A stretch of DNA of 5,143 nt from an uncultured Alphaproteobacteria bacterium (lineage in GTDB: Bacteria; Pseudomonadota; Alphaproteobacteria; RF32; CAG-239): assembly GCA_949542085.1 (NCBI GenBank), contig CATGXW010000082.1, forward strand, positions 1-5,143, written 5' to 3'. Each line of letters starts with the position of its first letter. Position 1 is the first letter of the stretch. The notes under the pieces were generated by a model. It was not told the origin of the DNA. It saw only the letters and a program-made list of their open reading frames with translations, and searched no databases. Below, one piece after another: positions 1 to 5,143 of this stretch. The translations under genes were made by a program, and so were the position numbers.

Positions 1-104
1 ATTATACCGAGAAAAAACCTGGGAAAATCGTGAATAAAGCTGTTCACGGCAGTTCGACCGGCGGCTTGGGAAAAATTTTCGGCTGGTTCAAAAATAATTT
101 CTGA
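1..104 (+). CDS. ftsA: Cell division protein FtsA, C-terminal end (partial)
   Basis: Only the last 33 codons are present; the 5' part lies outside the window. The frame is open from the left edge and stops at TGA 102-104. The visible protein has a Gly/Ser/Thr-rich spacer (HGSSTGG) followed by LGKIFGWFKNNF at the extreme C-terminus. That matches the short amphipathic helix, rich in Trp, Phe and basic residues, with which the actin-like protein FtsA binds the inner membrane and so tethers FtsZ filaments. The identification rests on this tail plus the position directly upstream of ftsZ on the same strand, the usual ftsQ-ftsA-ftsZ order. The actin-fold domains cannot be checked here. Confidence 0.8.
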   Translation, partial: YTEKKPGKIVNKAVHGSSTGGLGKIFGWFKNNF

Positions 105-187
105 TATCTCTAAAAAATACTTGCTTGGTAACTAAACCTTAATTTATTTTAATTATCCTATAGGCAATAGAATAATTAGTGGAATTT

Positions 188-192
188 GGGAG
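188..192 (+). promoter_or_regulatory. Probable ribosome binding site deciding the ftsZ start
   Basis: GGGAG lies 11 bases upstream of ATG 204. The frame is open further upstream, with possible TTG (186) and GTG (192) starts, but those overlap this motif and have no purine-rich site at a suitable distance. The ATG also gives the N-terminus expected for alphaproteobacterial FtsZ. The spacing is slightly long, so this is supportive rather than decisive. Confidence 0.5.
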
Positions 193-203
193 TGAAAAAT
201 ACC

Positions 204-1886
204 ATGTCAATTAAGTTAGCCGTTCCAGAAAAAACTGTTATGCATTTGAAACCGCGGATTTCCGTTATCGGTGTCGGCGGCGGCGGCGGTAATGCCGTTA
301 ATAACATGATTGCGCAGAATCTGGAAGGTGTGGACTTTATTGTTGCCAACACGGATGCTCAGGCTTTGGAAAATTCTACGGCAAGCCGTAAAATTCAACT
401 CGGTTTGGAAACAACTCAGGGCTTGGGTGCCGGCGCTCGTCCTGAAGTCGGTAAAGCCGCGGCGGAAGAAGCTCGGGAAGAAATCGAGCGCGAGCTTGAC
501 GGCGCCAATATGGTGTTTATTACTGCCGGCATGGGTGGCGGTACAGGTTCCGGTGCGGCTCCCGTTGTGGCTAAACTTGCCAAACAAAAAGGCATTTTGA
601 CTGTTGGCGTGGTTACCAAGCCGTTCCAATTTGAAGGGCGTAAACGTTATGAAACGGCAGAAAGCGCCGTTGAGAATTTTACCAAAGAAGTTGACAGTAT
701 CATCATCATTCCTAACCAAAATTTGTTTAGAATTGCCGATAAGAAAACAACTTTGGCCGATGCGTTTGTTATGGCGGACAATGTTTTGTATGCCGGCGTG
801 CGTTCCATTACTGATTTGATGTTGATGCCGGGGTTAATTAACTTGGATTTTGCCGATATCAAATCTATTATGGAAGATAAGGGTAAAGCCATTATGGGGA
901 CAGGTGAGGCCGAAGGCGAAAACAGAGCCATTAAAGCGGCCGAGCAAGCGTTGTCCAATCCGTTGCTTGATGATTGCTCTATGCATGGTGCCAAAGGTGT
1001 GTTGATTAATATTACCGGCGGTTCTGATATTACTTTGTTTGAAATCGATGAAGCGGCCAGCCGTATCAAGGAAGAAGTTGACGAAGATGCCAATATTATT
1101 TTCGGATCCAGCTTTGATGATACATTAGAGGGAAAAATCCGCGTTTCAATCGTTGCTACCGGTATTGACGGACAGAACGTTGTACGTCAGCCGGTGCCTG
1201 CTCGTCCGACGGCAAAAGAAATTGCCGACAGTTATGTGCAGGATAGCGTTGTTTCGTCTGCTTCCAGCGAGACAGTTGCTTCAAATTTGGAAGCTTTTTC
1301 AGCCTTGAAAGAAAATGTTGCATCTGAGGTTGAGAATATTATTGAGACAGCCACTGTCGCAAATTTGCAAGACAGAATGAATGAAGAAGCTGTTGTTTCT
1401 GCGGTTTCTGTTGAGGAGGAACCAAAGGTCCGTTTTGCTGATTTTGATAATCTTGAAAAATCGGCAATTATTGAGGAAATGCCGAACGCATCTTCTTTGT
1501 TTAAGGCGATTATTAACAAACCTGATGACGAGGCTTCTCAACTGGAAAATGCTCTGTCTTCAAACGAGAACGTTTTTAAGGCAAAGAGTACGTTGCGTGT
1601 GGTTGAAGAAGAACCTGAATTATTCCCGAACCACAATCCGATGCCGGCTGCTCCGCGTAAGGCTGAGGAGATGGAAAAATTAATTGTCAGCGATGATGAG
1701 GAAGAGGAATATACGCCGACATTGATTGAGCGTGTTACCGGTTTTTCAATCGCAAAAAGAAACCGTAAAAAACAAAAAGAAATGGAACGCGTGCAGGAGC
1801 CCGTATCTCCGTCTTTTACAAATGAAGACTTTCGTCAGGAAGACAGATTGAATTTGGAGATTCCAGCGTTTTTACGGCGCAAATAG
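204..1886 (+). CDS. ftsZ: Cell division GTPase FtsZ
   Basis: FtsZ is the bacterial tubulin homologue that polymerises with GTP at mid-cell into the Z-ring and recruits the divisome. The protein is 560 residues from ATG 204. Visible landmarks: nucleotide-binding [12 protein letters not shown] at about 23-34; the tubulin signature [10 protein letters not shown] at 111-120; the T7 synergy loop [11 protein letters not shown] at 213-223, which supplies catalytic Asp to the neighbouring subunit; and the end of the globular core at about 330. A linker of roughly 220 residues follows, poor in predicted structure and acidic (DDEEEEY near 497-503), then a basic stretch (AKRNRKKQK, 517-525), and finally the conserved C-terminal peptide EIPAFLRRK that binds FtsA and other partners. 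Total length and long linker are typical of Alphaproteobacteria and much longer than E. coli FtsZ (383 residues). It lies 99 bases after ftsA and is the last gene before a terminator. Confidence 0.98.
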   Translation: MSIKLAVPEKTVMHLKPRISVIGVGGGGGNAVNNMIAQNLEGVDFIVANTDAQALENSTASRKIQLGLETTQGLGAGARPEVGKAAAEEAREEIERELDGANMVFITAGMGGGTGSGAAPVVAKLAKQKGILTVGVVTKPFQFEGRKRYETAESAVENFTKEVDSIIIIPNQNLFRIADKKTTLADAFVMADNVLYAGVRSITDLMLMPGLINLDFADIKSIMEDKGKAIMGTGEAEGENRAIKAAEQALSNPLLDDCSMHGAKGVLINITGGSDITLFEIDEAASRIKEEVDEDANIIFGSSFDDTLEGKIRVSIVATGIDGQNVVRQPVPARPTAKEIADSYVQDSVVSSASSETVASNLEAFSALKENVASEVENIIETATVANLQDRMNEEAVVSAVSVEEEPKVRFADFDNLEKSAIIEEMPNASSLFKAIINKPDDEASQLENALSSNENVFKAKSTLRVVEEEPELFPNHNPMPAAPRKAEEMEKLIVSDDEEEEYTPTLIERVTGFSIAKRNRKKQKEMERVQEPVSPSFTNEDFRQEDRLNLEIPAFLRRK

Positions 1887-1961
1887 AGAGTTCCGGCCGG
1901 CTCTGAGTTGAAAATCTCTATAACTGGCACAATTATTGACTTATGTTTATAGCACTAAAAC

Positions 1962-1985
1962 AGCCTCCGACGGGAGGCTTTTTTT
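1962..1985 (+). terminator. Rho-independent terminator after ftsZ
   Basis: A perfect 7-bp stem, AGCCTCC (1962-1968) with GGAGGCT (1973-1979), closes a GACG tetraloop and runs directly into seven T residues (1979-1985). It lies about 75 bases after the ftsZ stop and ends the ftsA-ftsZ transcript where it meets the converging - strand genes. Confidence 0.9.
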
Positions 1986-1999
1986 ATGGGAGGATGCAT

Positions 2000-2032
2000 A
2001 AAAAAAGAAAAACCACGCTGTGAGGCGTGGTT
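2000..2032 (-). terminator. Rho-independent terminator after the repeat-protein gene
   Basis: An 8-bp perfect stem, AACCACGC (2011-2018) with GCGTGGTT (2025-2032), has a six-base loop. Read on the - strand it is followed by TTT-C-TTTTTTT. It starts 22 bases after the stop of the - strand repeat gene. With the ftsZ terminator only 15 bases away it forms a back-to-back pair separating two convergent transcripts. Confidence 0.85.
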
Positions 2033-2054
2033 CTCCCGATTAGAGGATGGTTTT

Positions 2055-2606
2055 TTACGCAGAATAACTGATGGTGCGTTCGAGGCCGTCACAGTCGAAG
2101 CCGTTACGATCATAGCCATCACGGTCATAACCATTGTAGTCATAGCCGTCACGGTCGAAACCGTTACGATCATAACCATCACGGTCGAAACCTTCATCGT
2201 CGTAGTAGCTTCCGTTGCGGTGGATACCCCAACTGTCGAAACCTTTGGGATCGTAGCCTTCAAGATCAAGGTTCGTTATGTGCGATGGACAGAGCCAGTA
2301 GCAGTAACCATTGCGGTTGAAGCCTTTACGGTCGTAGCCTTCGTTGTTATAACCATCGTTGTCGTAGTAGCTTCCGTTGCGATGAATGCCATCTCTGTTG
2401 AAGCCTTTGTAGTTATAACCATCTGAGCCAAATTTGGTTCCGTTGCGGTGAGTGCCTTCACTGTCGAAGCCTTTGATATCGTAACCTTCATAGTCGAAAC
2501 CTTCGGCGTTAAAACCATTGCGGTCAAATCCATTACGGTCGAAACCATTGAAGTCAAATCCATTACGATCAAAACCACGGCGGTTGTAGTGCTTATTCTT
2601 TTTCAT
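2055..2606 (-). CDS. Hypothetical protein of tandem G-[F/Y]-[D/N]-x-x pentapeptide repeats
   Basis: The 183-residue protein has no recognised function. After a basic leader (MKKNKHYNRR), residues 11-173 are almost entirely five-residue repeats of the type GFDRN/GYDRD. They are broken by 12-residue modules (a GIHRN-like pentad plus a GSYYDDE-like heptad) at 51-62, 73-84 and 127-138, and a degenerate one at 105-116. The pentad count between modules is 8, 2, 4, 2 and 7-8, nearly mirror-symmetric. There is no signal peptide or membrane segment. Aromatic, Gly, Asp and Arg residues dominate, and the only cysteines are C102, C106 and C172. This is not the classical A(D/N)Lxx pentapeptide family nor the YwqK/MORN type. 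The ATG at 2606 has no clear Shine-Dalgarno sequence. Coding status is supported by the intact reading frame across imperfect repeats, F/Y and D/N conservative exchanges, and a dedicated terminator. A repetitive disordered or solenoid binding protein is possible, but that is inference. Confidence 0.82.
   Translation of the reverse strand: MKKNKHYNRRGFDRNGFDFNGFDRNGFDRNGFNAEGFDYEGYDIKGFDSEGTHRNGTKFGSDGYNYKGFNRDGIHRNGSYYDNDGYNNEGYDRKGFNRNGYCYWLCPSHITNLDLEGYDPKGFDSWGIHRNGSYYDDEGFDRDGYDRNGFDRDGYDYNGYDRDGYDRNGFDCDGLERTISYSA
2088..2576 (-). repeat. 15-bp-period coding tandem repeat array
   Basis: Codons for residues 11-173 of the repeat protein repeat with a 15-base period (GGN TWY GAY/AAY nnn nnn on the - strand). 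Copies differ mainly at third positions and at the two variable codons, so this is a protein-level repeat under constraint rather than a fresh satellite. The period is broken only by multiples of three (7-codon units), which keeps the frame. Confidence 0.85.
2199..2381 (-). repeat. 21-bp exact direct repeat within the repeat gene
   Basis: The same 21 bases occur at 2199-2219 and 2361-2381, 162 bases (54 codons) apart. They encode the RNGSYYD part of the two best-preserved long modules. A shorter related copy occurs near 2438-2452. Exact identity over silent positions points to duplication or gene conversion within the gene more recent than the divergence of the pentads. Confidence 0.7.
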
Positions 2607-2714
2607 AATTTTTTATGTTGTTTCATTAAAAAATCTTCATAAAAACAATTATTATGAATACACTAAATCCTCTAAGGTTTTTAATAGTATCTATAATAAT
2701 TGTTGTACATTATT

Positions 2715-2743
2715 AATATATCACAAATTAGGGATGAAAACAA
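2715..2743 (-). promoter_or_regulatory. Tentative sigma-70-type promoter for the repeat-protein gene
   Basis: On the - strand TTGTTT (2738-2743), 17 bases, then TATATT (2715-2720). The -10 has five of six consensus bases, but the -35 only three. It would give a leader of about 100 bases. The region is very AT-rich, so chance matches are likely. No other element in 2607-2760 looks better. Confidence 0.3.
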
Positions 2744-2769
2744 GGACTTTTGTGTCATGAGAGAGGGGT

Positions 2770-2796
2770 AAAAAAAAGCCCCGCTTAAACGGGGCT
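2770..2796 (-). terminator. Rho-independent terminator after the membrane-protein gene
   Basis: A 7-bp perfect stem, AGCCCCG (2777-2783) with CGGGGCT (2790-2796), has a six-base loop and is followed on the - strand by a run of seven to eight T. It lies 28 bases after the annotated stop at 2825 but only 11 bases after the -1-frame stop at 2808-2810. It closes the transcript of the membrane protein and probably of nagA-nagB. Confidence 0.9.
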
Positions 2797-2807
2797 GTGA
2801 TGGTTCG

Positions 2808-2937
2808 TTATGCTGTAACCGGTTTTAATTTAGGGGTTGTCGCCTTTTTTGTTGTTTTCTTCTTGGCGGCCGGTTTTTTGAGTGTTTCTTTTTTGCTTTC
2901 TGTTTTGGGGGCGGCAATTTTTTTAGCCGGTGTTTTT
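2808..2937 (-). other. Alternative (-1 frame) C-terminal tail of the membrane protein; probable frameshift region
   Basis: In the -1 frame relative to the open reading frame ending at 2825, this stretch encodes a regular Lys/Ala/Thr/Pro tail (TPAKKIAAPK...LKPVTA) that stops at TAA 2808-2810, just before the terminator. The 0 frame gives a chaotic basic sequence (HRLKKLPPPKQ...). The shift could be a missing A in the A5 run (2933-2937 read on the - strand) or real -1 slippage at the A7 run (2918-2924), where codons CTA AAA AAA form an in-phase A_AAA_AAA heptamer. Either route gives a 286-residue product. Confidence 0.6.
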
Positions 2938-3667
2938 GGGCAACGGGTTTAGCACTCTTTACCGGTTCTTTTTTAGGCGCTTCCTCTACAGTTTTGACCG
3001 TGGTTGGTGTTTTAACTTTGTGATTCAAAACATAGGTGGTGTTAAAGCAAACAAACAACAACATGCAGAGGTTGGTTATGAGTGTATTGATATAAGGGTT
3101 GGCAATGATGTAGTTGCTGACCAAGAACGGACCGTAAATCAAGAAACCGGCGATTATCCAATTAAGGTAGCTGTCACGGCTGAAAGTCATGAAATCTTTG
3201 AGTTTTAATAGTTTATTTTGGATAATAAGCGGTAAAACAAGATTGAGACGGGCCAGTACGTAAATTCCCAAGAACATGTTGACAACAAGCGCGATAACGA
3301 GGTGGCTTAAAGTCGGACCGCTGTTTAAGTTAAGGATATAAAACAGGGCGTGAAGAGGAATTACCGCGATTATGCCAATGCCGAGTTGTACAAAGAAGTA
3401 GCTGAAATATGTTTTGAACGGTTGGAGCGGATTGACATTTTTAATGCCTAAAAGACGTTTGTACAGAGCCACATCTACTCCGGCACTGACCAGAGGAATC
3501 AAGTATGATGACAGGAGCAGGAAGTAATAAATTCCTTTATTTTCTGAATTTTGAGTTTCAAAGAAAACTTCGATTACGCTAAAAACCAACAAAGGTAAAG
3601 CATATAGCAAGATAATCGGGAACTTTCTAAAAAAGAGTTTATAGGAATCAGCAATTGTCTTTAACAT
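2825..3667 (-). CDS. Six-helix integral membrane protein of unknown function with a lysine-rich tail
   Basis: The open frame gives 280 residues. Six hydrophobic segments stand out at about 16-36, 46-68, 88-112, 122-149, 168-189 and 193-214, followed by a hydrophilic tail rich in Lys, Pro and Ala from about 217. The N-terminal MLKTIADSYKLFFRKFP looks like a short cytoplasmic amphipathic lead-in, and with six helices the tail should also be cytoplasmic. I recognise no catalytic or transporter motif; the overall look recalls small uncharacterised YciC-like or DUF-type membrane proteins, but that is weak. The start is well supported: AGAGGA (3675-3680 on the - strand) lies seven bases upstream of ATG. 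The last 30-35 residues are probably in the wrong frame (see 2808-2937), so the true protein is likely 286 residues ending at 2808. It follows nagB by 75 bases on the same strand and has its own promoter, so it may be expressed with or without the nag genes. Confidence 0.85.
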   Translation of the reverse strand: MLKTIADSYKLFFRKFPIILLYALPLLVFSVIEVFFETQNSENKGIYYFLLLSSYLIPLVSAGVDVALYKRLLGIKNVNPLQPFKTYFSYFFVQLGIGIIAVIPLHALFYILNLNSGPTLSHLVIALVVNMFLGIYVLARLNLVLPLIIQNKLLKLKDFMTFSRDSYLNWIIAGFLIYGPFLVSNYIIANPYINTLITNLCMLLFVCFNTTYVLNHKVKTPTTVKTVEEAPKKEPVKSAKPVAQKHRLKKLPPPKQKAKKKHSKNRPPRRKQQKRRQPLN

Positions 3668-3695
3668 GAGATTGTCCTCTATAATTGTTTCAGCA

Positions 3696-3705
3696 TTAAC
3701 GTTAA
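3696..3705. promoter_or_regulatory. 10-bp palindrome at the predicted transcription start (possible operator)
   Basis: TTAACGTTAA is a perfect inverted repeat placed one base downstream of the predicted -10 box of the membrane-protein promoter, so it would cover the transcription start. That is a classical repressor position. It is short and AT-rich, so the function is only suggested by its placement. Confidence 0.35.
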
Positions 3706-3706
3706 C

Positions 3707-3735
3707 ATTTTAGACTTAATCATCGGAAGTGTCAA
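3707..3735 (-). promoter_or_regulatory. Strong sigma-70-type promoter upstream of the membrane-protein gene
   Basis: On the - strand TTGACA (3730-3735, full consensus), a 17-base spacer, then TAAAAT (3707-3712, five of six). The start of transcription would fall near 3700, about 33 bases before the ATG at 3667. It sits wholly in the gap after the nagB stop codon, which favours a real promoter for the downstream gene. Confidence 0.7.
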
Positions 3736-3742
3736 AATAAAT

Positions 3743-4549
3743 TTATTTTTTTATTCCTTTGAGCGTTTGATTCTCAATTTCCTTAAAGTATCTGACGGTA
3801 TCCGCTTTGAGTTCATTGGTTGCGGCTTCATCACAAACAATGATACCGTGTTGGTGCATCTGCAAGATGCTGACCGGCCACATGTGGTTGATGCTACCTT
3901 CAACGGCGTGGTGCAAAGCGCGGGCTTTGGCGGCACCGGAGGCCAAAATCATAACTTCCTCTGCATCCATGATGGTTCCGACGCCGACTGTCAGTGCCGT
4001 GGTCGGCACTTTATCTTCATCATTGTCAAAAAAGCGGGAGTTGGCTTTAATTGTGTCATTAGTCAAGGTTTTGACACGAGTGCGGGAAGACAAGGAGGAG
4101 CCCGGTTCGTTGAAAGCGATATGTCCGTCAGCGCCGACACCGCCAATGAAAAGATGAATTTTTCCGTATCGTTTGATGGTGTCTTCGTAATTTTGACATT
4201 CTAAAGCGTAATCTTTGGTCATGCCGTTGAGCATATGGATGTTGGCTTGCGGAATGTTAATGTGTTTGAAGAAGTTTTCGTGCATAAAGTAATGATAACT
4301 TTGCGGATGATTGGGCTTTAAGCCAATGTATTCGTCCATATTAAACGTGACGACATTTTCAAAAGAAAGTTTTCCGGCCTGATACATTTTGATTAATTCG
4401 GCATACATGCCAAGAGGCGTAGAGCCGGTCGGCAAACCTAAGATAAACGGTTTTTTTGGGGTAGGGTGGAAAGCTTTTATTTTATAAGCCACATAGTTGG
4501 CCGCCCACAATGAACAATCGTTATAATCGTTTTTTATGATTACTCTCAT
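3743..4549 (-). CDS. nagB: Glucosamine-6-phosphate deaminase NagB
   Basis: NagB converts glucosamine-6-phosphate to fructose-6-phosphate and ammonia in the cytoplasm, joining amino-sugar breakdown to glycolysis. The 268 residues are collinear with E. coli NagB (266). Family landmarks are at the same numbers: LGLPTGSTP at 38-45 (phosphate loop), Asp72 in FNMDEY, Asp141 and His143 in GGVGADGHIAFNEP with Glu148, Arg172 and Lys208. The residues that form the allosteric GlcNAc-6-P site in E. coli, Ser151, Arg158, Lys160 and Tyr254, are also present, so activation by GlcNAc-6-P is plausible. The ATG shares one base with the nagA stop (TAATG), and an AAGGA motif at 4559-4563 inside the nagA end lies nine bases upstream, so translation is probably coupled. 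No terminator is seen between nagB and the next gene. Confidence 0.97.
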   Translation of the reverse strand: MRVIIKNDYNDCSLWAANYVAYKIKAFHPTPKKPFILGLPTGSTPLGMYAELIKMYQAGKLSFENVVTFNMDEYIGLKPNHPQSYHYFMHENFFKHINIPQANIHMLNGMTKDYALECQNYEDTIKRYGKIHLFIGGVGADGHIAFNEPGSSLSSRTRVKTLTNDTIKANSRFFDNDEDKVPTTALTVGVGTIMDAEEVMILASGAAKARALHHAVEGSINHMWPVSILQMHQHGIIVCDEAATNELKADTVRYFKEIENQTLKGIKK

Positions 4550-5143
4550 TAGTTTTTTTCCTTTAATATTTTGCCGTCGATTATTGTAAATAATTTTTGA
4601 AAATCTTTATCTAAAACCAGAAGATCCGCGTCATAACCGGGGATGATGGAGCCTTTGTTATGTTGTTTCATAATACGGGCGGGGTTGGTGGCGGCCATGC
4701 GAATGGCTTTTTCGGGAGCGACACCAAACGTAATCAGGTTTTGAAGCCCGTCAAGCATACTGATGCCCGAACCGATAATCACATCATCGGCTTTTCGTTT
4801 GAAGCATTTGTTAAAGTAGTATTCCGAGTTTTCCGGAAGGGATGTTTTGGCCAGTTCAAAAGCGTCGGTAATCAAAACCAGTTGGCTGAGGGGTTTGCTT
4901 TTCATCAGGAGTTGGATGAGGTTAGGGTTTACATGGATACCGTCACCAATAATTTCACAGGATATTTCGGGATGAATTAAAGCTGCTCCGACAACGCCCG
5001 GTTCTCGGTGGTGCAACGGACGCATGGCGTTGAACAAGTGAGTAATATGCATGATGTTAACTTGCATGCCCTCAATCATTTGCTCATAAGTGGCGTTTGT
5101 ATGTCCTGCTTGCAAGACTATTCCTTTTTCCAAACAAGAAAGC
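4549..5143 (-). CDS. nagA: N-acetylglucosamine-6-phosphate deacetylase NagA, C-terminal part (partial)
   Basis: NagA removes acetate from GlcNAc-6-phosphate, giving the glucosamine-6-phosphate used by NagB. About 197 C-terminal residues are visible; the frame stays open to the right edge, so the 5' end is cut off. A TTG at 5131-5133 is an internal Leu codon, not a start. Amidohydrolase-fold landmarks, in order: metal-ligand His in AGHTNA, His in THLFNAM followed by HHREPGVVGAA, substrate His in GDGIHV, catalytic Asp in LITDAFE, GSGISMLDGLQNLI (equivalent of the usual GS.LTM region), MAATNPARIM, and the closing GSIIPGYDADLLVLD that leads into the C-terminal beta-sandwich. These correspond to His195, His216, His251 and Asp273 of E. 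coli NagA. The usual 'LAGS' is here 'IIGS', a minor deviation. The gene is directly upstream of nagB with a one-base overlap, as expected for a nag operon. Confidence 0.94.
   Translation of the reverse strand, partial: LSCLEKGIVLQAGHTNATYEQMIEGMQVNIMHITHLFNAMRPLHHREPGVVGAALIHPEISCEIIGDGIHVNPNLIQLLMKSKPLSQLVLITDAFELAKTSLPENSEYYFNKCFKRKADDVIIGSGISMLDGLQNLITFGVAPEKAIRMAATNPARIMKQHNKGSIIPGYDADLLVLDKDFQKLFTIIDGKILKEKN

Noticed and set aside
139..152. TTAA-x6-TTAA in the ftsA-ftsZ gap, resembling the CtrA cell-cycle regulator site
   Set aside because: The CtrA consensus has a seven-base spacer; here it is six. The gap is very AT-rich, so a chance match is likely, although CtrA control of ftsZ is known in Caulobacter.
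157..164. 8-bp palindrome CCTATAGG upstream of ftsZ
   Set aside because: Too short and without a partner element; expected by chance at this length and composition.
121..173. Possible ftsZ promoter in the ftsA-ftsZ gap (TTGCTT followed by AT-rich hexamers)
   Set aside because: No -10 hexamer at acceptable spacing matches the consensus by more than three or four bases, so I could not support one.
186..203. Upstream TTG or GTG as the ftsZ start
   Set aside because: They overlap the likely Shine-Dalgarno motif, and the ATG at 204 gives the N-terminus typical of the family.
1986..2426. Long + strand open frame with many Val/Thr/Ile residues opposite the repeat gene, and a second one at 2448-2642
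   Set aside because: These are antisense shadows of the 15-base repeat, which leaves several frames open. There is no ribosome site, the frame starts inside the ftsZ terminator T-run, and the protein reading on the - strand is the ordered one.
2088..2576. CRISPR-like array because of regular short repeats
   Set aside because: The period is 15 bases with no spacers, and the units are in-frame coding repeats.
5131..5133. TTG as the start codon of a short nagA
   Set aside because: The frame is open beyond it to the window edge, and the visible part begins in the middle of the amidohydrolase barrel, so the gene is simply cut by the window.

Overview
The window suggests an alphaproteobacterium of fairly low GC content. 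The evidence is the adjacent ftsA and ftsZ cell-division genes. The FtsZ has an N-terminus of alphaproteobacterial type (MSIKLAVPE...LKPRISV.GVGG), a very long linker and an EIPAFLRRK tail. I cannot name the genus from sequence alone. A host-associated, amino-sugar-using lifestyle would fit the nag genes, but that is inference.

Left part, + strand (1-1985): the last 33 codons of ftsA, ending in an amphipathic membrane-targeting helix, then a 99-base gap and the complete ftsZ. This is the end of a division gene cluster and closes with a strong intrinsic terminator at 1962-1985. Everything further right is on the - strand, so transcription converges here, and a second terminator facing the other way lies at 2000-2032.

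Middle part, - strand (2055-2760): a single gene for a 183-residue protein built almost wholly of tandem five-residue repeats, G-[F/Y]-[D/N]-x-x. These are interrupted by four longer 'GIHRN-GSYYDxx'-type modules in a nearly mirror-symmetric order. I do not recognise a function. It has its own terminator, a tentative promoter and no operon partner, and it is the least explained object in the window.

Right part, - strand (2777-5143): the 3' two-thirds of nagA (GlcNAc-6-phosphate deacetylase), nagB overlapping it by one base (glucosamine-6-phosphate deaminase), then a six-helix membrane protein of unknown function. NagA and NagB act in sequence to turn GlcNAc-6-P into fructose-6-P, ammonia and acetate. 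The membrane protein gene has a near-consensus promoter of its own just after nagB, with a 10-bp palindrome at the expected transcription start, and it ends at a terminator. Its lysine-rich tail appears frameshifted: the -1 frame gives a more natural Ala/Lys/Thr tail, stops just before the terminator, and is reachable from an in-phase A_AAA_AAA slippery heptamer. An assembly error in a homopolymer is an equally serious explanation.
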